A stretch of 64,000 nt of DNA, from the NCBI GenBank assembly GCA_016124385.1, contig WGNU01000005.1, positions 434,001 to 498,000 of the forward strand. The letters run 5' to 3'. A program made the position numbers and the translations under genes. Numbering within the stretch: position 1 is the first letter of the stretch; each line of letters begins with the position of its first letter. Shown here piece by piece: positions 46,039 through 54,364 of this stretch. The notes below the pieces were generated by a model, which worked only from the letters and a program-made list of their open reading frames with translations, was not told the DNA's origin and made no database searches. The stretch comes from Alphaproteobacteria bacterium. Lineage in GTDB: Bacteria > Pseudomonadota > Alphaproteobacteria > Micropepsales > Micropepsaceae.

Positions 46039-47524
46039 CGCAAAGCAGCGCCGTCGCATTCGCGGCGCCGAGACGATGACGAGCGGCACGCCGTTGCCGA
46101 CGCGCATCGTCTCGAACGGCGAATACATGCCCATCGCCCAGACGCGGGCGCAACAGGAGGTCGAGGCGCGCCTCGTCGCGATGGCCGATGAGACCGGCGC
46201 GCGCATGGGGATGGATCGCCGCGCGTTCCTGCGCTCGAGCGCGGGCATGGCGGCGGCCTTCCTCGCCTTCAATCAGGTGTTCGGCGACGTCTTCGCCGTC
46301 TCGCCCGTCGAGGCGGCGGACCTTGGCGCGGCGGGCGAACGCGCGCGGTCGCTTGCCGGACAATACATCGTCGACATGCAGCTTCACTTCCTGCGCGATG
46401 ATTTCGGCTGGGACGGCATCCTGGCGCTCGGCGAATACGCCAAGCAATGGAACCCCGATCTGGTCGGCGAGGAAATCACCTTCAAGCGCTTCCAGATCGA
46501 TAATTTCATCAAGGAAGTCTATTTCGACAGCGACACCAAGATCGGCCTCTTAAGCGCCGGCCCGGCCGAGCAGGCCGAGAACGTGACGCTCGGCAATGAC
46601 GGCATGGCGGACGCGCGCCGCACGATCAACACGGCCGCTGGTTCGCGCAGGCTCTTGACGCACTCCGTCATCGCGCCCGGCAAGCCCGGCTGGATGGACG
46701 AGATCGAGCGCGCGATCGCCGAGATCAAGCCCGATAGCTGGAAGGGCTATACGGTCGGCGATCCCTTCGGCCATTCCGAGTTCGCCTATCGCCTGGACGA
46801 TGAGGCGCTGATGTACCCAGCCTATGAGCGCATGCTCGCCTCGGGCATCACGAATATCTGCATCCATAAGGGTTTGCTGCCCGCCGACTACAAGAACGAA
46901 TTCCCGACCTGGGAGCACGCCCGCGTGGACGATGTCGGCAAGGCCGCGCGCGACTGGCCGCAGCTCAATTTCATCATCTACCACTCGGCGTTCCGCCCGT
47001 TCCTGACGACGCCCGATCCGCTCGTGCAGCAATTCGATGAGACCGGCCGCATCGATTGGGTGTCGGACCTCGCTGACATCCCCGAGCAATTCGGCGTCTC
47101 GAACGTCTATGCCGAACTCGGCACGACCTTCGGCAGCTGCGCCGTCACGCACCCCAAGCTCGCCGCCGCGCTGATGGGCGTCCTCGTTCGCGGCATGGGC
47201 GCCGATCACGTGATCTGGGGCACCGATTCCGTCTGGTACGGCTCGCCGCAATGGCAGATCGAGGCCATGCGCCGGATGGAAATCCCGGAAGACATGAGGA
47301 AGGCGCACAATTTCGCCGCACTCGGCGAGGCGGAAGGGGAGGTGAAGACCGCGATCTTCTCCGGCAACGCGACGCGCCTCTATGGCCTCGAGAGCCTCGC
47401 TGCGCCGGATGCCGCCTGGCGGAGCGATCGCCTCACCGAAATCAAGGCCGAGTACGTGGCCGCCGGCGGCGCGCCGTCCAACGCCTTCTACGGCTTCATC
47501 GCCGAAGCGGGAGGGCATGTCTGA
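46028..47524 (+). CDS. Amidohydrolase family protein with Tat-like N-terminus
   Basis: Amidohydrolase_2 family metal-dependent hydrolase or decarboxylase, 498 residues. Unusually, an N-terminal region of about 60 residues precedes a twin-arginine segment (GMDRRAFLRSSAGMAAAFLA), followed by YIVDMQLHFLRD (metal-binding strand), ICIHKGLLPADYKNEF, FIIYHSAFRPFL, and DHVIWGTDSVWYGSPQWQIE (TDS motif). Relatives with the same long N-terminus are known in alphaproteobacteria and act as hydratases or decarboxylases of unknown substrate. GGGGAG precedes the ATG. It overlaps its upstream and downstream neighbours. Confidence 0.87.
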   Translation: MWLSAKQRRRIRGAETMTSGTPLPTRIVSNGEYMPIAQTRAQQEVEARLVAMADETGARMGMDRRAFLRSSAGMAAAFLAFNQVFGDVFAVSPVEAADLGAAGERARSLAGQYIVDMQLHFLRDDFGWDGILALGEYAKQWNPDLVGEEITFKRFQIDNFIKEVYFDSDTKIGLLSAGPAEQAENVTLGNDGMADARRTINTAAGSRRLLTHSVIAPGKPGWMDEIERAIAEIKPDSWKGYTVGDPFGHSEFAYRLDDEALMYPAYERMLASGITNICIHKGLLPADYKNEFPTWEHARVDDVGKAARDWPQLNFIIYHSAFRPFLTTPDPLVQQFDETGRIDWVSDLADIPEQFGVSNVYAELGTTFGSCAVTHPKLAAALMGVLVRGMGADHVIWGTDSVWYGSPQWQIEAMRRMEIPEDMRKAHNFAALGEAEGEVKTAIFSGNATRLYGLESLAAPDAAWRSDRLTEIKAEYVAAGGAPSNAFYGFIAEAGGHV

Positions 47525-48285
47525 TGGCCGGCTTGCTCGACGGACGGATCGTGCTCGTCACGGGCTCCGCGGCCGGCATTGGCCGCGCGATCGCCGAACG
47601 CGCGGGCCGCGAAGGCGCGCGCCTCGTGCTCGGCGACATCGCCGAGGATGGCGCGGAGGTGGCGGCCAAGCTCAGCAAAGGCGGCGTCAAGGCGGCGTTC
47701 CTCAAGACCGACGTGCGCCGCGCGGAGGATATCGCCGCGCTCGTCGCCGCCGCGAAGAAGGACTATGGCGCCGTGCCCGATTGCGTCTTCGCGAACGCCG
47801 GCATCGAGGGGCGCCCCGCGCCCGCCTGGGAGGTGTCGGAAGCGGAGTTCACCCGCGTGATCGACGTCAATCTCATCGGCGTGTGGCGGACGATGGCGGC
47901 GGTTCTGCCCGCGATGGTGGCCGCCAAGCGCGGCTCCATCGTCGCAACCTCGTCCGTCGCCGGCATCGTCGGCGCGGGCGGCCTTGGTGCCTATGTCGCG
48001 AGCAAGCACGCGGTCGCGGGTCTCGTGAAATCGACGGCGATCGATGTCGCCCGCCTCGGCATCCGCGTGAACGCGATCTGCCCCGGCATGGTTGCAACCG
48101 CCATGGTCGACCGGCTGGCGGAACAGGTGGCCGGCTTTGAGGACGCGCTCCTCGCGATGAAACCGATGGCGCGCCTCGGCACGCCCGATGAAATCGCGAA
48201 CGCGGCGGTCTGGCTCGCCTCCGATCAGGCGAGCTTCATCACCGGCCACACCATGGTGATCGACGGCGGCTACGCGGCCCAATAG
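47524..48285 (+). CDS. Short-chain dehydrogenase/reductase (FabG-like)
   Basis: Classical SDR, 253 residues. Motifs: LVTGSAAGIGRAIAERAG (cofactor), VFANAGIEGRP (NAG), SIVATSSVAGIVGAGGLG (catalytic Ser), YVASKHAVAGLVKS (YxxxK), VNAICPGMVATAM and the C-terminal GHTMVIDGGYAAQ. DIAEDG following the second strand suggests NAD preference. It overlaps the amidohydrolase stop by one base (TGATG). Probable role: oxidation of a secondary alcohol in the cluster's pathway. Confidence 0.92.
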   Translation: MAGLLDGRIVLVTGSAAGIGRAIAERAGREGARLVLGDIAEDGAEVAAKLSKGGVKAAFLKTDVRRAEDIAALVAAAKKDYGAVPDCVFANAGIEGRPAPAWEVSEAEFTRVIDVNLIGVWRTMAAVLPAMVAAKRGSIVATSSVAGIVGAGGLGAYVASKHAVAGLVKSTAIDVARLGIRVNAICPGMVATAMVDRLAEQVAGFEDALLAMKPMARLGTPDEIANAAVWLASDQASFITGHTMVIDGGYAAQ

Positions 48286-48304
48286 GACTGACACGGAGGA
48301 AACA

Positions 48305-48703
48305 ATGGATACGAAAACGATGACGACGGCCGATTCGAAAAAGATCGTCGCGGATTTTCTCGCCTCATGGCAGGCCCGCGACATCGCGCGCATCATGAGC
48401 TATTTCGCGCCCGACGCGGTCTACCACAACGTGCCGGTCGCCCCGATCAAGGGCCATGACGGCATCCGCGCGATCTTCCAGGCCTTCCTCGACGCATTCG
48501 ACGACGTCGATCTCGAGGTCGTGACATTGGTCGGGGAGGGCGACCGCGTCGCCTCCGAGCGCGTCGATCATTTCAAGCTCGGCGGTAAGCGCTTCGATTT
48601 GCCGGTGCACGGTGTCTTTGAATTGAAGAACGGCAAGATCACGCGCTTCAGCGATTATTTCGACCTCGCCTCCTTCGAAGGGCCGAGCGGGATGAAGCTT
48701 TAG
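48305..48703 (+). CDS. SnoaL/limonene-1,2-epoxide hydrolase-like protein
   Basis: A 132-residue NTF2-fold protein of the limonene-1,2-epoxide hydrolase (LEH) group. Landmarks are FLASWQARDIARIMSYFAPD, AVYHNVPVAPIKGHDGIRAI, VASERVDHFKLGGKRFDLPV and the Asp-rich KITRFSDYFDLASF; the Arg-Asp-Asp style residues (ER..D, SDYFD) match the LEH active site better than steroid isomerase. It may hydrolyse an epoxide or isomerise an intermediate. It follows the SDR after 19 bases and ends the plus-strand operon. Confidence 0.85.
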   Translation: MDTKTMTTADSKKIVADFLASWQARDIARIMSYFAPDAVYHNVPVAPIKGHDGIRAIFQAFLDAFDDVDLEVVTLVGEGDRVASERVDHFKLGGKRFDLPVHGVFELKNGKITRFSDYFDLASFEGPSGMKL

Positions 48704-48739
48704 GCGCGGCGTCCGCTCAGGACGACTCACCCTGTTTGC

Positions 48740-48827
48740 CCTCATCCTGAGGGCCCTTTCGCCTCGCCCTTCGAGACGCGATCGCTCCTCAGGGTGAGGC
48801 GAAAGGGAGTCTCGAAGGATGGGGCGA
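48740..48827. repeat. Intergenic palindromic repeat (CTCATCCTGAGG type)
   Basis: CCCTTTCGCCTC (48754-48765) pairs with GAGGCGAAAGGG (48796-48807), identical to the arms at 32641-32700, with CTCATCCTGAGGG and CTCGAAGGAT blocks nearby. It lies between the two convergent catabolic operons. Confidence 0.8.
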
Positions 48828-48867
48828 AGAGACTGAAGAATGCGCCGGCCGCGACCGGCGTTCTCGC

Positions 48868-48902
48868 AAGAAAACGCCCGGCCGGATCGCTCCGGCCGGG
48901 CG
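48868..48902 (-). terminator. Terminator of the aldehyde dehydrogenase operon
   Basis: CGCCCGGCCGGA-tcgc-TCCGGCCGGGCG (48875-48902) is a perfect 12-base stem. On the minus strand it is followed by TTTTCTTG, a strong intrinsic terminator 18 bases after the aldehyde dehydrogenase stop. Confidence 0.8.
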
Positions 48903-48920
48903 CTGTGCTGGCGCTCCGCC

Positions 48921-50324
48921 TCAGCGCGCGATGTTAATCACCTGAAGCTGCGTGAACTCCTCGAGCCCGTCTTCGCCGAGTTCGGCGCCGAGGCCCGATT
49001 GGCCCGACCCGCCGAAGGGAATGTTGGGCGCAAGGTCCGCGTGCTTGTTGACCCAGACGGTCCCTGAGCCCATCCGCGTCGCGAGGTCATAGGCCCGGTC
49101 GAGATTCTTCGACCAGATCGACCCGCCGAGCCCATAGGGAGAGGCGTTCGCGCGCGCGAGCGCATCCTCGGGATCGGAATATTTGATGACCGGCAGCACC
49201 GGGCCGAATTGCTCCTCGTCCACGAGGCGCGTGCCGTCCGCGATGTCGCGCACGATCGTCGGCTTGATGAAATAGCCGGCCTTGCCGGTCGTCTCGCCGC
49301 CGGCGATCACCTTGCCGTGCTTCTTCGCGTCGGCGATGATTTCCTTCACCTTCTCGAACTGCATCTTGTTCTGGAGCGGGCCGATCTGCGTGCCCTGCTC
49401 GAGCCCGTCGCCCACGATCGCCTGTTCGGCGAGTGCGGCCAGCTCGTTGCACATCTGATCGTAGATCGACTCGTGCACATAGAGCCGCTTCATCGCGATG
49501 CAGACCTGCCCGTTGTTCTGGAACGCGCTCTGGAAGAGCTGCGGCGCGGTCTCCTTCGGGTTCACGTCGTCGAGCACGATGCCCGCGTCATTGCCGCCGA
49601 GTTCGAGCGTGATGCGCTTCAGCGTTTCCGCCGCGCCCGCCATGACCTTCCGCCCCGTCGCGGTCGAGCCCGTGAACGAGATTTTGCGCACGTCCGGATG
49701 CGCGGTAAGCGCGCCGCCCAGATCGTTCGCGTCGGTGATGATGTTGAGGACGCCCGCCGGAAGGATGTCCTTCACGATCTCGCCGAATTTGAGCGAGGAG
49801 AGCGGCGTCGTCGGCGCCGGCTTGACGACGATCGTGTTGCCGGCGAGGAGCGCGGGCGGCACCTTGAACGCCATCAGGATCATCGGGAAGTTCCACGGGA
49901 TGATCGCGCCGATCACGCCCAGCGGCTTGCGGTGCGCCTCGACGCGCCGCGCGGGGGAATCATCGATCACCTTCACCGGCAGGTCCAGCATCGCGAAGTA
50001 TTTGAAGAACGCGGCCGTGCCGAACACCTCGCCCGTCGCGTCGGCGAGCGGCTTGCCCTGTTCCTGCGTCAGAATGCGCGCGAGCTCGCTCGCGTTCTTC
50101 TCGATCGCCTCGGCCATCGCGATCAGCGCTTTCTTGCGCTCGCCAATCGGCGTCCGGCTCCAGGTGGGGAAGGCCGCCTTCGCCGCCGCGACCGCCTGAT
50201 CAAGCTGATTTTTTGAGGCGCGCGGCGCTTTGACGATCGTTTGTTCCGTTGCCGGATTAATGACGTCCATGGTGGCATCGCCCGCCACCATCTGGCCGTT
50301 GATGAGAAGATTATAGTCGCCCAT
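48921..50324 (-). CDS. Aldehyde dehydrogenase (NAD(P)+)
   Basis: ALDH superfamily enzyme of 467 residues. Motifs: PWNFPMILMAFKVPPALLAG, SFTGSTATGRKVMAGAAE (cofactor), ITLELGGNDAGIVLDD (catalytic Glu), NNGQVCIAMKRLYVHESIYD (catalytic Cys) and EQFGPVLPVIKYSDPEDALA. It oxidises an aldehyde, probably the product of the adjacent alcohol dehydrogenase at 50387. It is the last gene of the minus-strand operon that starts with the APH-like kinase. Confidence 0.95.
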   Translation of the reverse strand: MGDYNLLINGQMVAGDATMDVINPATEQTIVKAPRASKNQLDQAVAAAKAAFPTWSRTPIGERKKALIAMAEAIEKNASELARILTQEQGKPLADATGEVFGTAAFFKYFAMLDLPVKVIDDSPARRVEAHRKPLGVIGAIIPWNFPMILMAFKVPPALLAGNTIVVKPAPTTPLSSLKFGEIVKDILPAGVLNIITDANDLGGALTAHPDVRKISFTGSTATGRKVMAGAAETLKRITLELGGNDAGIVLDDVNPKETAPQLFQSAFQNNGQVCIAMKRLYVHESIYDQMCNELAALAEQAIVGDGLEQGTQIGPLQNKMQFEKVKEIIADAKKHGKVIAGGETTGKAGYFIKPTIVRDIADGTRLVDEEQFGPVLPVIKYSDPEDALARANASPYGLGGSIWSKNLDRAYDLATRMGSGTVWVNKHADLAPNIPFGGSGQSGLGAELGEDGLEEFTQLQVINIAR

Positions 50325-50386
50325 ACTAAGGTCCTCCGTGTGTTCTCTTGGCTATTCGTAATCCGCGGGTCCGCCCCGCGGCAAGT

Positions 50387-51493
50387 TCACGCCCCGTCCA
50401 TCACGAGAACGACCTTGACGCATTGGCCGGCATGCTGCTCGGCGATCGCGCGGTTGATCTCCGTGAAGGGGTAGGTGGTGATGAGCTTGTCGAACGGGAA
50501 TTGTCCCTTCCGGTAGAGCGCCATCATCTGCGGGATGAAGACGTCCGGGTCGCTGTCACCCTCGATGATGCCCTTGATCGAATGCCCGAACGTCATCGCG
50601 GTCATGAGGTCGCCGGGGAATTTCGTGCCCGGCGGCGCGATGCCGACAATGCCGAAGGTCGCGTGCGGCGCGAGGCAAGTCATCGTCGCTTCCTGGAGCG
50701 GCGGAATGCCGGTCGTATCGAACGCATAGTCGACGCCGACGGGCGCGATGGCTTTCACGGCCGCCGGGAGATCGGGCGAAGCAGACGGATCGATCGTGTG
50801 CGTCGCGCCCAGTTCCATTGCCAGCGCGCGCCTTGCCGCATGGGGCTCGACGACGATGATCGTTCCGCAGCCTTGGACCTTGGCGCCCATCACCGCGCTG
50901 AGGCCGACCGCGCCGCCGCCCAGAATGAGGAGCGAGGAGCCCTTGCGGCAGGCGAGCGAGCGCATGATGCCGCCCGCGCCCGTTTGCACGCCGCAGCCGA
51001 GCGGGCCGACGAGTTCCAGCGGCACGCCGTCCGGCACCTTCACGCAATTGCGCTCATAGGCAAGGCAATAGGTCGCGAACGAGGATTGCCCGAAGAAATT
51101 GCTCGAGAGCGGCTCGCGGGCGGTCCTGATCGCCTTCGTGCCGTCCGGCCGCATGCCGGCATAATTGAGGAGCGGCATCGTGAGGCAATAGGGCGCCTCG
51201 CCGCGCTGGCACCAGTCGCAAGTGCCGCAGGAGCGGAACGTAATGCCCACGCGGTCGCCGGGCTTCACTTTCTTGACGGCCGAGCCGACCTTCTCGACGA
51301 TGCCCGAGCCTTCATGGCCGAGCACGGCGGGCAGCGGCGCGATCGCGCCCGTCTGCGCGACGATGTCGGTATGGCAGAGCCCGACCGCGACCAGCTTGAC
51401 GAGGATTTCATCGGCGCGCGGATCATCGAGGGTTGCCCGCTCGATGCTGAAATCGGCCTGTCCCTCGCGCGCGACGGCGACGGTGATATCCAT
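50387..51493 (-). CDS. Zinc-dependent alcohol dehydrogenase (aryl/class III-like)
   Basis: Medium-chain zinc alcohol dehydrogenase, 368 residues. Catalytic zinc ligands: Cys in GLCHTDIVAQ and the GHEGSGIVEKVG motif. The structural zinc loop has four Cys (RSCGTCDWCQRGEAPYC). The Rossmann core is LLILGGGAVGLSAVMGAKVQ, and GIIEGDSDPDVFIPQMMALY matches aryl-alcohol dehydrogenases. It probably converts an alcohol intermediate to the aldehyde used by the ALDH gene 63 bases downstream. Confidence 0.94.
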   Translation of the reverse strand: MDITVAVAREGQADFSIERATLDDPRADEILVKLVAVGLCHTDIVAQTGAIAPLPAVLGHEGSGIVEKVGSAVKKVKPGDRVGITFRSCGTCDWCQRGEAPYCLTMPLLNYAGMRPDGTKAIRTAREPLSSNFFGQSSFATYCLAYERNCVKVPDGVPLELVGPLGCGVQTGAGGIMRSLACRKGSSLLILGGGAVGLSAVMGAKVQGCGTIIVVEPHAARRALAMELGATHTIDPSASPDLPAAVKAIAPVGVDYAFDTTGIPPLQEATMTCLAPHATFGIVGIAPPGTKFPGDLMTAMTFGHSIKGIIEGDSDPDVFIPQMMALYRKGQFPFDKLITTYPFTEINRAIAEQHAGQCVKVVLVMDGA

Positions 51494-51498
51494 GAACG

Positions 51499-52629
51499 CT
51501 ACTCCTTCGCCCCGTCGAGGAACTCTTTGAAACCGGCGGGCGCGTAGGGCCCGATGCAGATCTGCTCCAGCACGCCCATGCCGTTCCGCGTGCCGTCGCT
51601 CGCGCGGACGACCTGCTGCGTGTGGAGGTTTTCCGGCGCCAGCGGGTTGAGCTGCTTGGGATCGAAGGATTCCCCGCCCACCGCCAGCTCACCCTTCCAT
51701 GTGCCGTGCGACCATTCGGGGTGCCCGTAGCCGATGCCCTTCATCTGGAATTTGAGGATGGGATCGAGCGCGATCGTCCGGATGGGTCCATCGACCGGCA
51801 CGAGATCGAGTTCGGCCGATTGCGCAAGGCGCGTGCCCTTGTGATAGCGCACGCGGTGCCGCGCCGTCGCCATGCGGATGTCTCTCCCGTCTTCCGTCCC
51901 CGGCACCGCCGCTTCGCTGGCATAGAGCGGCGCGGTCAGCCCCTCGCGCACCAGCGGCTCGCCCTTGGGGCCATCGAAGAAGATTGCATGGCTCACATGA
52001 TCGTCCCAGAAGAGCGGCGCCCAGAGGAAGAAGAAGCCCTGCGGCATCGCGGGCGCGCCGCCCGTCTCGGGCTCGCCGACCCGCCGGAAGCCCCAGGAGC
52101 GGTCCTTTGTGCCGTAGCACGTCGCCTCGCTCACTGTGATCTCGCCGTCCGGCGTCCGCGCGGTGCCGCTCCAATGGCCGAACTGGTCGAACCGAGTCGC
52201 GTCCATGATCGGGCGGATGCCGGCATGCAGCGTCTGGCGCGCCTCCTTGATGGCGGCTGTGCGGGTTGAGAACGTGAGGTCGCACGAAAGCCCGCTCGTG
52301 TTGTCCTCGAGCACGATCCGCGTACGGCGCATCGGCTCTTCGACCATCAGCCGGAACGGCCCGACAGTCAGCTCCGTGCGCTCGTCGGGCGCGCGGCGCG
52401 AGCCGAAGAAGCAATGCTGCCGCCCATCTTTGAAGACGACGCTGAACGCGCAGTCGAGCACGCCGCGATAGGGGTAAACGCCCATCGCGAACGCGAAATA
52501 ATAAGAGCCGTCCTTCGCATAGCCGTTGAACCAATAGCGGTCATAGACGTTGCGGTCGCTCGTCACGGGATGCGCGAGCGGCTCGGGCGTCTGGTGGACC
52601 GGAAAATCGTCGAGCTTGTTGAGCATCAT
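51499..52629 (-). CDS. Conserved protein, CrtC/DUF7064-like
   Basis: A 376-residue protein I cannot assign firmly. Its layout, FPVHQTPEPLAHPVTSDRNV with YDRYWFNGYAKDGSYYFAFA, then beta-rich blocks (TCYGTKDRSWGFRRVGEPET, FFFLWAPLFWDDHVSHAIFF), resembles CrtC (hydroxyneurosporene synthase)-type or DUF7064 proteins, with two lipocalin-like beta domains. These are often found in hydrophobic-compound catabolic clusters. The gene lies 6 bases before the alcohol dehydrogenase and 57 after the 150-residue protein, within one operon. Confidence 0.6.
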   Translation of the reverse strand: MMLNKLDDFPVHQTPEPLAHPVTSDRNVYDRYWFNGYAKDGSYYFAFAMGVYPYRGVLDCAFSVVFKDGRQHCFFGSRRAPDERTELTVGPFRLMVEEPMRRTRIVLEDNTSGLSCDLTFSTRTAAIKEARQTLHAGIRPIMDATRFDQFGHWSGTARTPDGEITVSEATCYGTKDRSWGFRRVGEPETGGAPAMPQGFFFLWAPLFWDDHVSHAIFFDGPKGEPLVREGLTAPLYASEAAVPGTEDGRDIRMATARHRVRYHKGTRLAQSAELDLVPVDGPIRTIALDPILKFQMKGIGYGHPEWSHGTWKGELAVGGESFDPKQLNPLAPENLHTQQVVRASDGTRNGMGVLEQICIGPYAPAGFKEFLDGAKE

Positions 52630-52685
52630 CGCTCCCTTCGGCGGTGGTTCGAATTGCGGTTAGTGGGGCTGGCGCGCGCGCCCGC

Positions 52686-53138
52686 TCACATCGGTACCTC
52701 GTATGTGCGACGGTTCACGTAGCGCTCGAGGAACCGCCAGATCTCGGCGTTGAGGTCGCGCGCCCAGGGGGCGCCGAACGCTTCCGCGTCCTCGACTGCG
52801 GCGTGGAGCGCGATCAGCACGCGCATGACTTCATCGTTCCGGGCGCTGAGATCCTGGATGCGCAGGCTGGGCGCGGCCACCGCCAGCGCGCCCGCCATCT
52901 GCGCCTTCAGCGGCACGTCGCCGATCAGCCCTCGCGCCTTCTCGAACAGCGCGCGCATGTCGCGGTGATCGGCCTCCAGCGTCTCGGCCGCGCGGTCGAA
53001 TTCCTGGCCGATCATCATCGTCAGGATCGCGATGAACGTGACATCCGAGGCGGTATAGGAATCCGTGATGTTCGCGAGCGTGTGCTGAAAGATGCGCTGC
53101 GCGATATGGCCGATGCCTTCTTGGCCCTTGGGAATCAT
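52686..53138 (-). CDS. Conserved 150-residue protein next to APH-like kinase
   Basis: A 150-residue all-helical protein (HIAQRIFQHTLANITDSYTA; FDRAAETLEADHRDMRALFE; VLIALHAAVEDAEAF). Small proteins of this size commonly accompany APH-like phosphotransferases in proteobacterial and actinobacterial catabolic clusters (DUF6285-like by context), but I cannot confirm the family. Its ATG at 53138 overlaps the kinase stop by four bases, so the two proteins may act together. Confidence 0.6.
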   Translation of the reverse strand: MIPKGQEGIGHIAQRIFQHTLANITDSYTASDVTFIAILTMMIGQEFDRAAETLEADHRDMRALFEKARGLIGDVPLKAQMAGALAVAAPSLRIQDLSARNDEVMRVLIALHAAVEDAEAFGAPWARDLNAEIWRFLERYVNRRTYEVPM

Positions 53139-54169
53139 GACCGCGCCTCCGGAAAACGCGTGTGCAGATGGGGCGCCAGCCGGTCGATCAGGATCTGCTG
53201 CTGCCGGTCGGTCATCAGCCAGCCCGCGACCGCGAGGATCGGCTCCTTCGCGGCGCCGGCGTGGAAATCCTCGCTGGAGGAAATCCAGATCGCGATGCCC
53301 TTGAGCGAGGCGAAGATCTGCCACCAGCGAAACGCCTGCGGGTCAACCCTGAGCCCGCTCGCGTCTTCCCAGCAGCGGATCGCCTCGTCGTGCGGCAGCA
53401 GCATGCCCGCGAGTGCCGGGTTCGCCCAGCTCCACAAGGGATCGAGCGACCAGGCGAGATCCTCCAGCGGATCGCCGATATGCGCCATCTCCCAATCGAG
53501 GATCGCCTTGATCGCGCCTTCCTGCGTGAAGAGGAAATTGCCGGAACGGAAATCGCCGTGCACGAGGGAGAGTTTCTGAGCGGGCGGCGGCGCGTTGCGG
53601 CGCAGCCAGCGGATCGTCGCGTGCGCGACCGGATTGGGGTGGATCTCATCGGCCTCGATCACGCCCGCCCAATAATCAAGCTGCTCCATCGCACAGGTCT
53701 CGCGGGTCGTCGCCGGCATCGTGCTCGTCAGGTCGAGCGCGATCGGATCGAGCCGTGCGATCTCGCCGAGGATCTGCCATTTCCGCCGCCCGATCGCGGC
53801 GCGGTGCGCGTCGGGGAACTTGTCGGCGGAGGCATCGCACCCCGGCACCTCGCGCGTCAGCGAGAAGGATTGCCCGAGCCAGGAGAGATCTTCCTCCAGC
53901 ACCAGGGGCTCGGGCACCGGCAGGCCGGATTTGAACGCCGCCTCGATCGCGCGATATTCCGTGCGCCGATCGGTATCGATGAGGCTGGAGGCGGGATCGA
54001 GCCGGATGATCAGCCCCTCGCGCGCATCGCCGCGCCGCGCGGTCACCTTCCAGGTCTGGCGCGACGCGCCGCCCGGAATCCGCGCCATCGCCTCGATCGC
54101 AACGGGCGTGCGCCATTTTTCAGACAGATAGCGGCCAAGGCCGCTTTGCAGCGCGTCTTGCGTCGTCAC
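53135..54169 (-). CDS. APH-family phosphotransferase (ACAD10/11 kinase-like)
   Basis: Aminoglycoside phosphotransferase-fold protein, 344 residues. Motifs: GGASRQTWKVTARRG (nucleotide loop), LSLVHGDFRSGNFLFTQEGA (catalytic Asp in HGDFRSGN, Brenner motif), AILDWEMAHIGDPLEDLAWS (DWE metal motif). Non-antibiotic relatives (ACAD10/11 type) phosphorylate 4-hydroxyacyl-CoAs or other hydroxyl groups. First gene of the minus-strand operon and divergent from the TetR gene at 54365, which probably controls it. Confidence 0.86.
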   Translation of the reverse strand: MTTQDALQSGLGRYLSEKWRTPVAIEAMARIPGGASRQTWKVTARRGDAREGLIIRLDPASSLIDTDRRTEYRAIEAAFKSGLPVPEPLVLEEDLSWLGQSFSLTREVPGCDASADKFPDAHRAAIGRRKWQILGEIARLDPIALDLTSTMPATTRETCAMEQLDYWAGVIEADEIHPNPVAHATIRWLRRNAPPPAQKLSLVHGDFRSGNFLFTQEGAIKAILDWEMAHIGDPLEDLAWSLDPLWSWANPALAGMLLPHDEAIRCWEDASGLRVDPQAFRWWQIFASLKGIAIWISSSEDFHAGAAKEPILAVAGWLMTDRQQQILIDRLAPHLHTRFPEARS

Positions 54170-54364
54170 GGACGTTTCCTCGTTTCCGCCGCTCCGCCCG
54201 CGTTGGCCGCGTGGTCAGGCTGCGGATTGCTCCCGGGAGAGGATACCGGCCGTTAAGGTGGCCGGCGTCTTCTCGCTGGAAACGAGTTACACGCAACCGA
54301 AATGCGATATGCAAGAGGAGAGTCGAGGATCGGCTCGCCTAGAAGAGGCGATGGAGAGGATGGG

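Noticed and set aside
53135-54169. Aminoglycoside resistance gene
   Set aside because: APH fold is present, but the location in a catabolic operon with a 150-residue partner fits ACAD10/11-type metabolic kinases, not antibiotic resistance.
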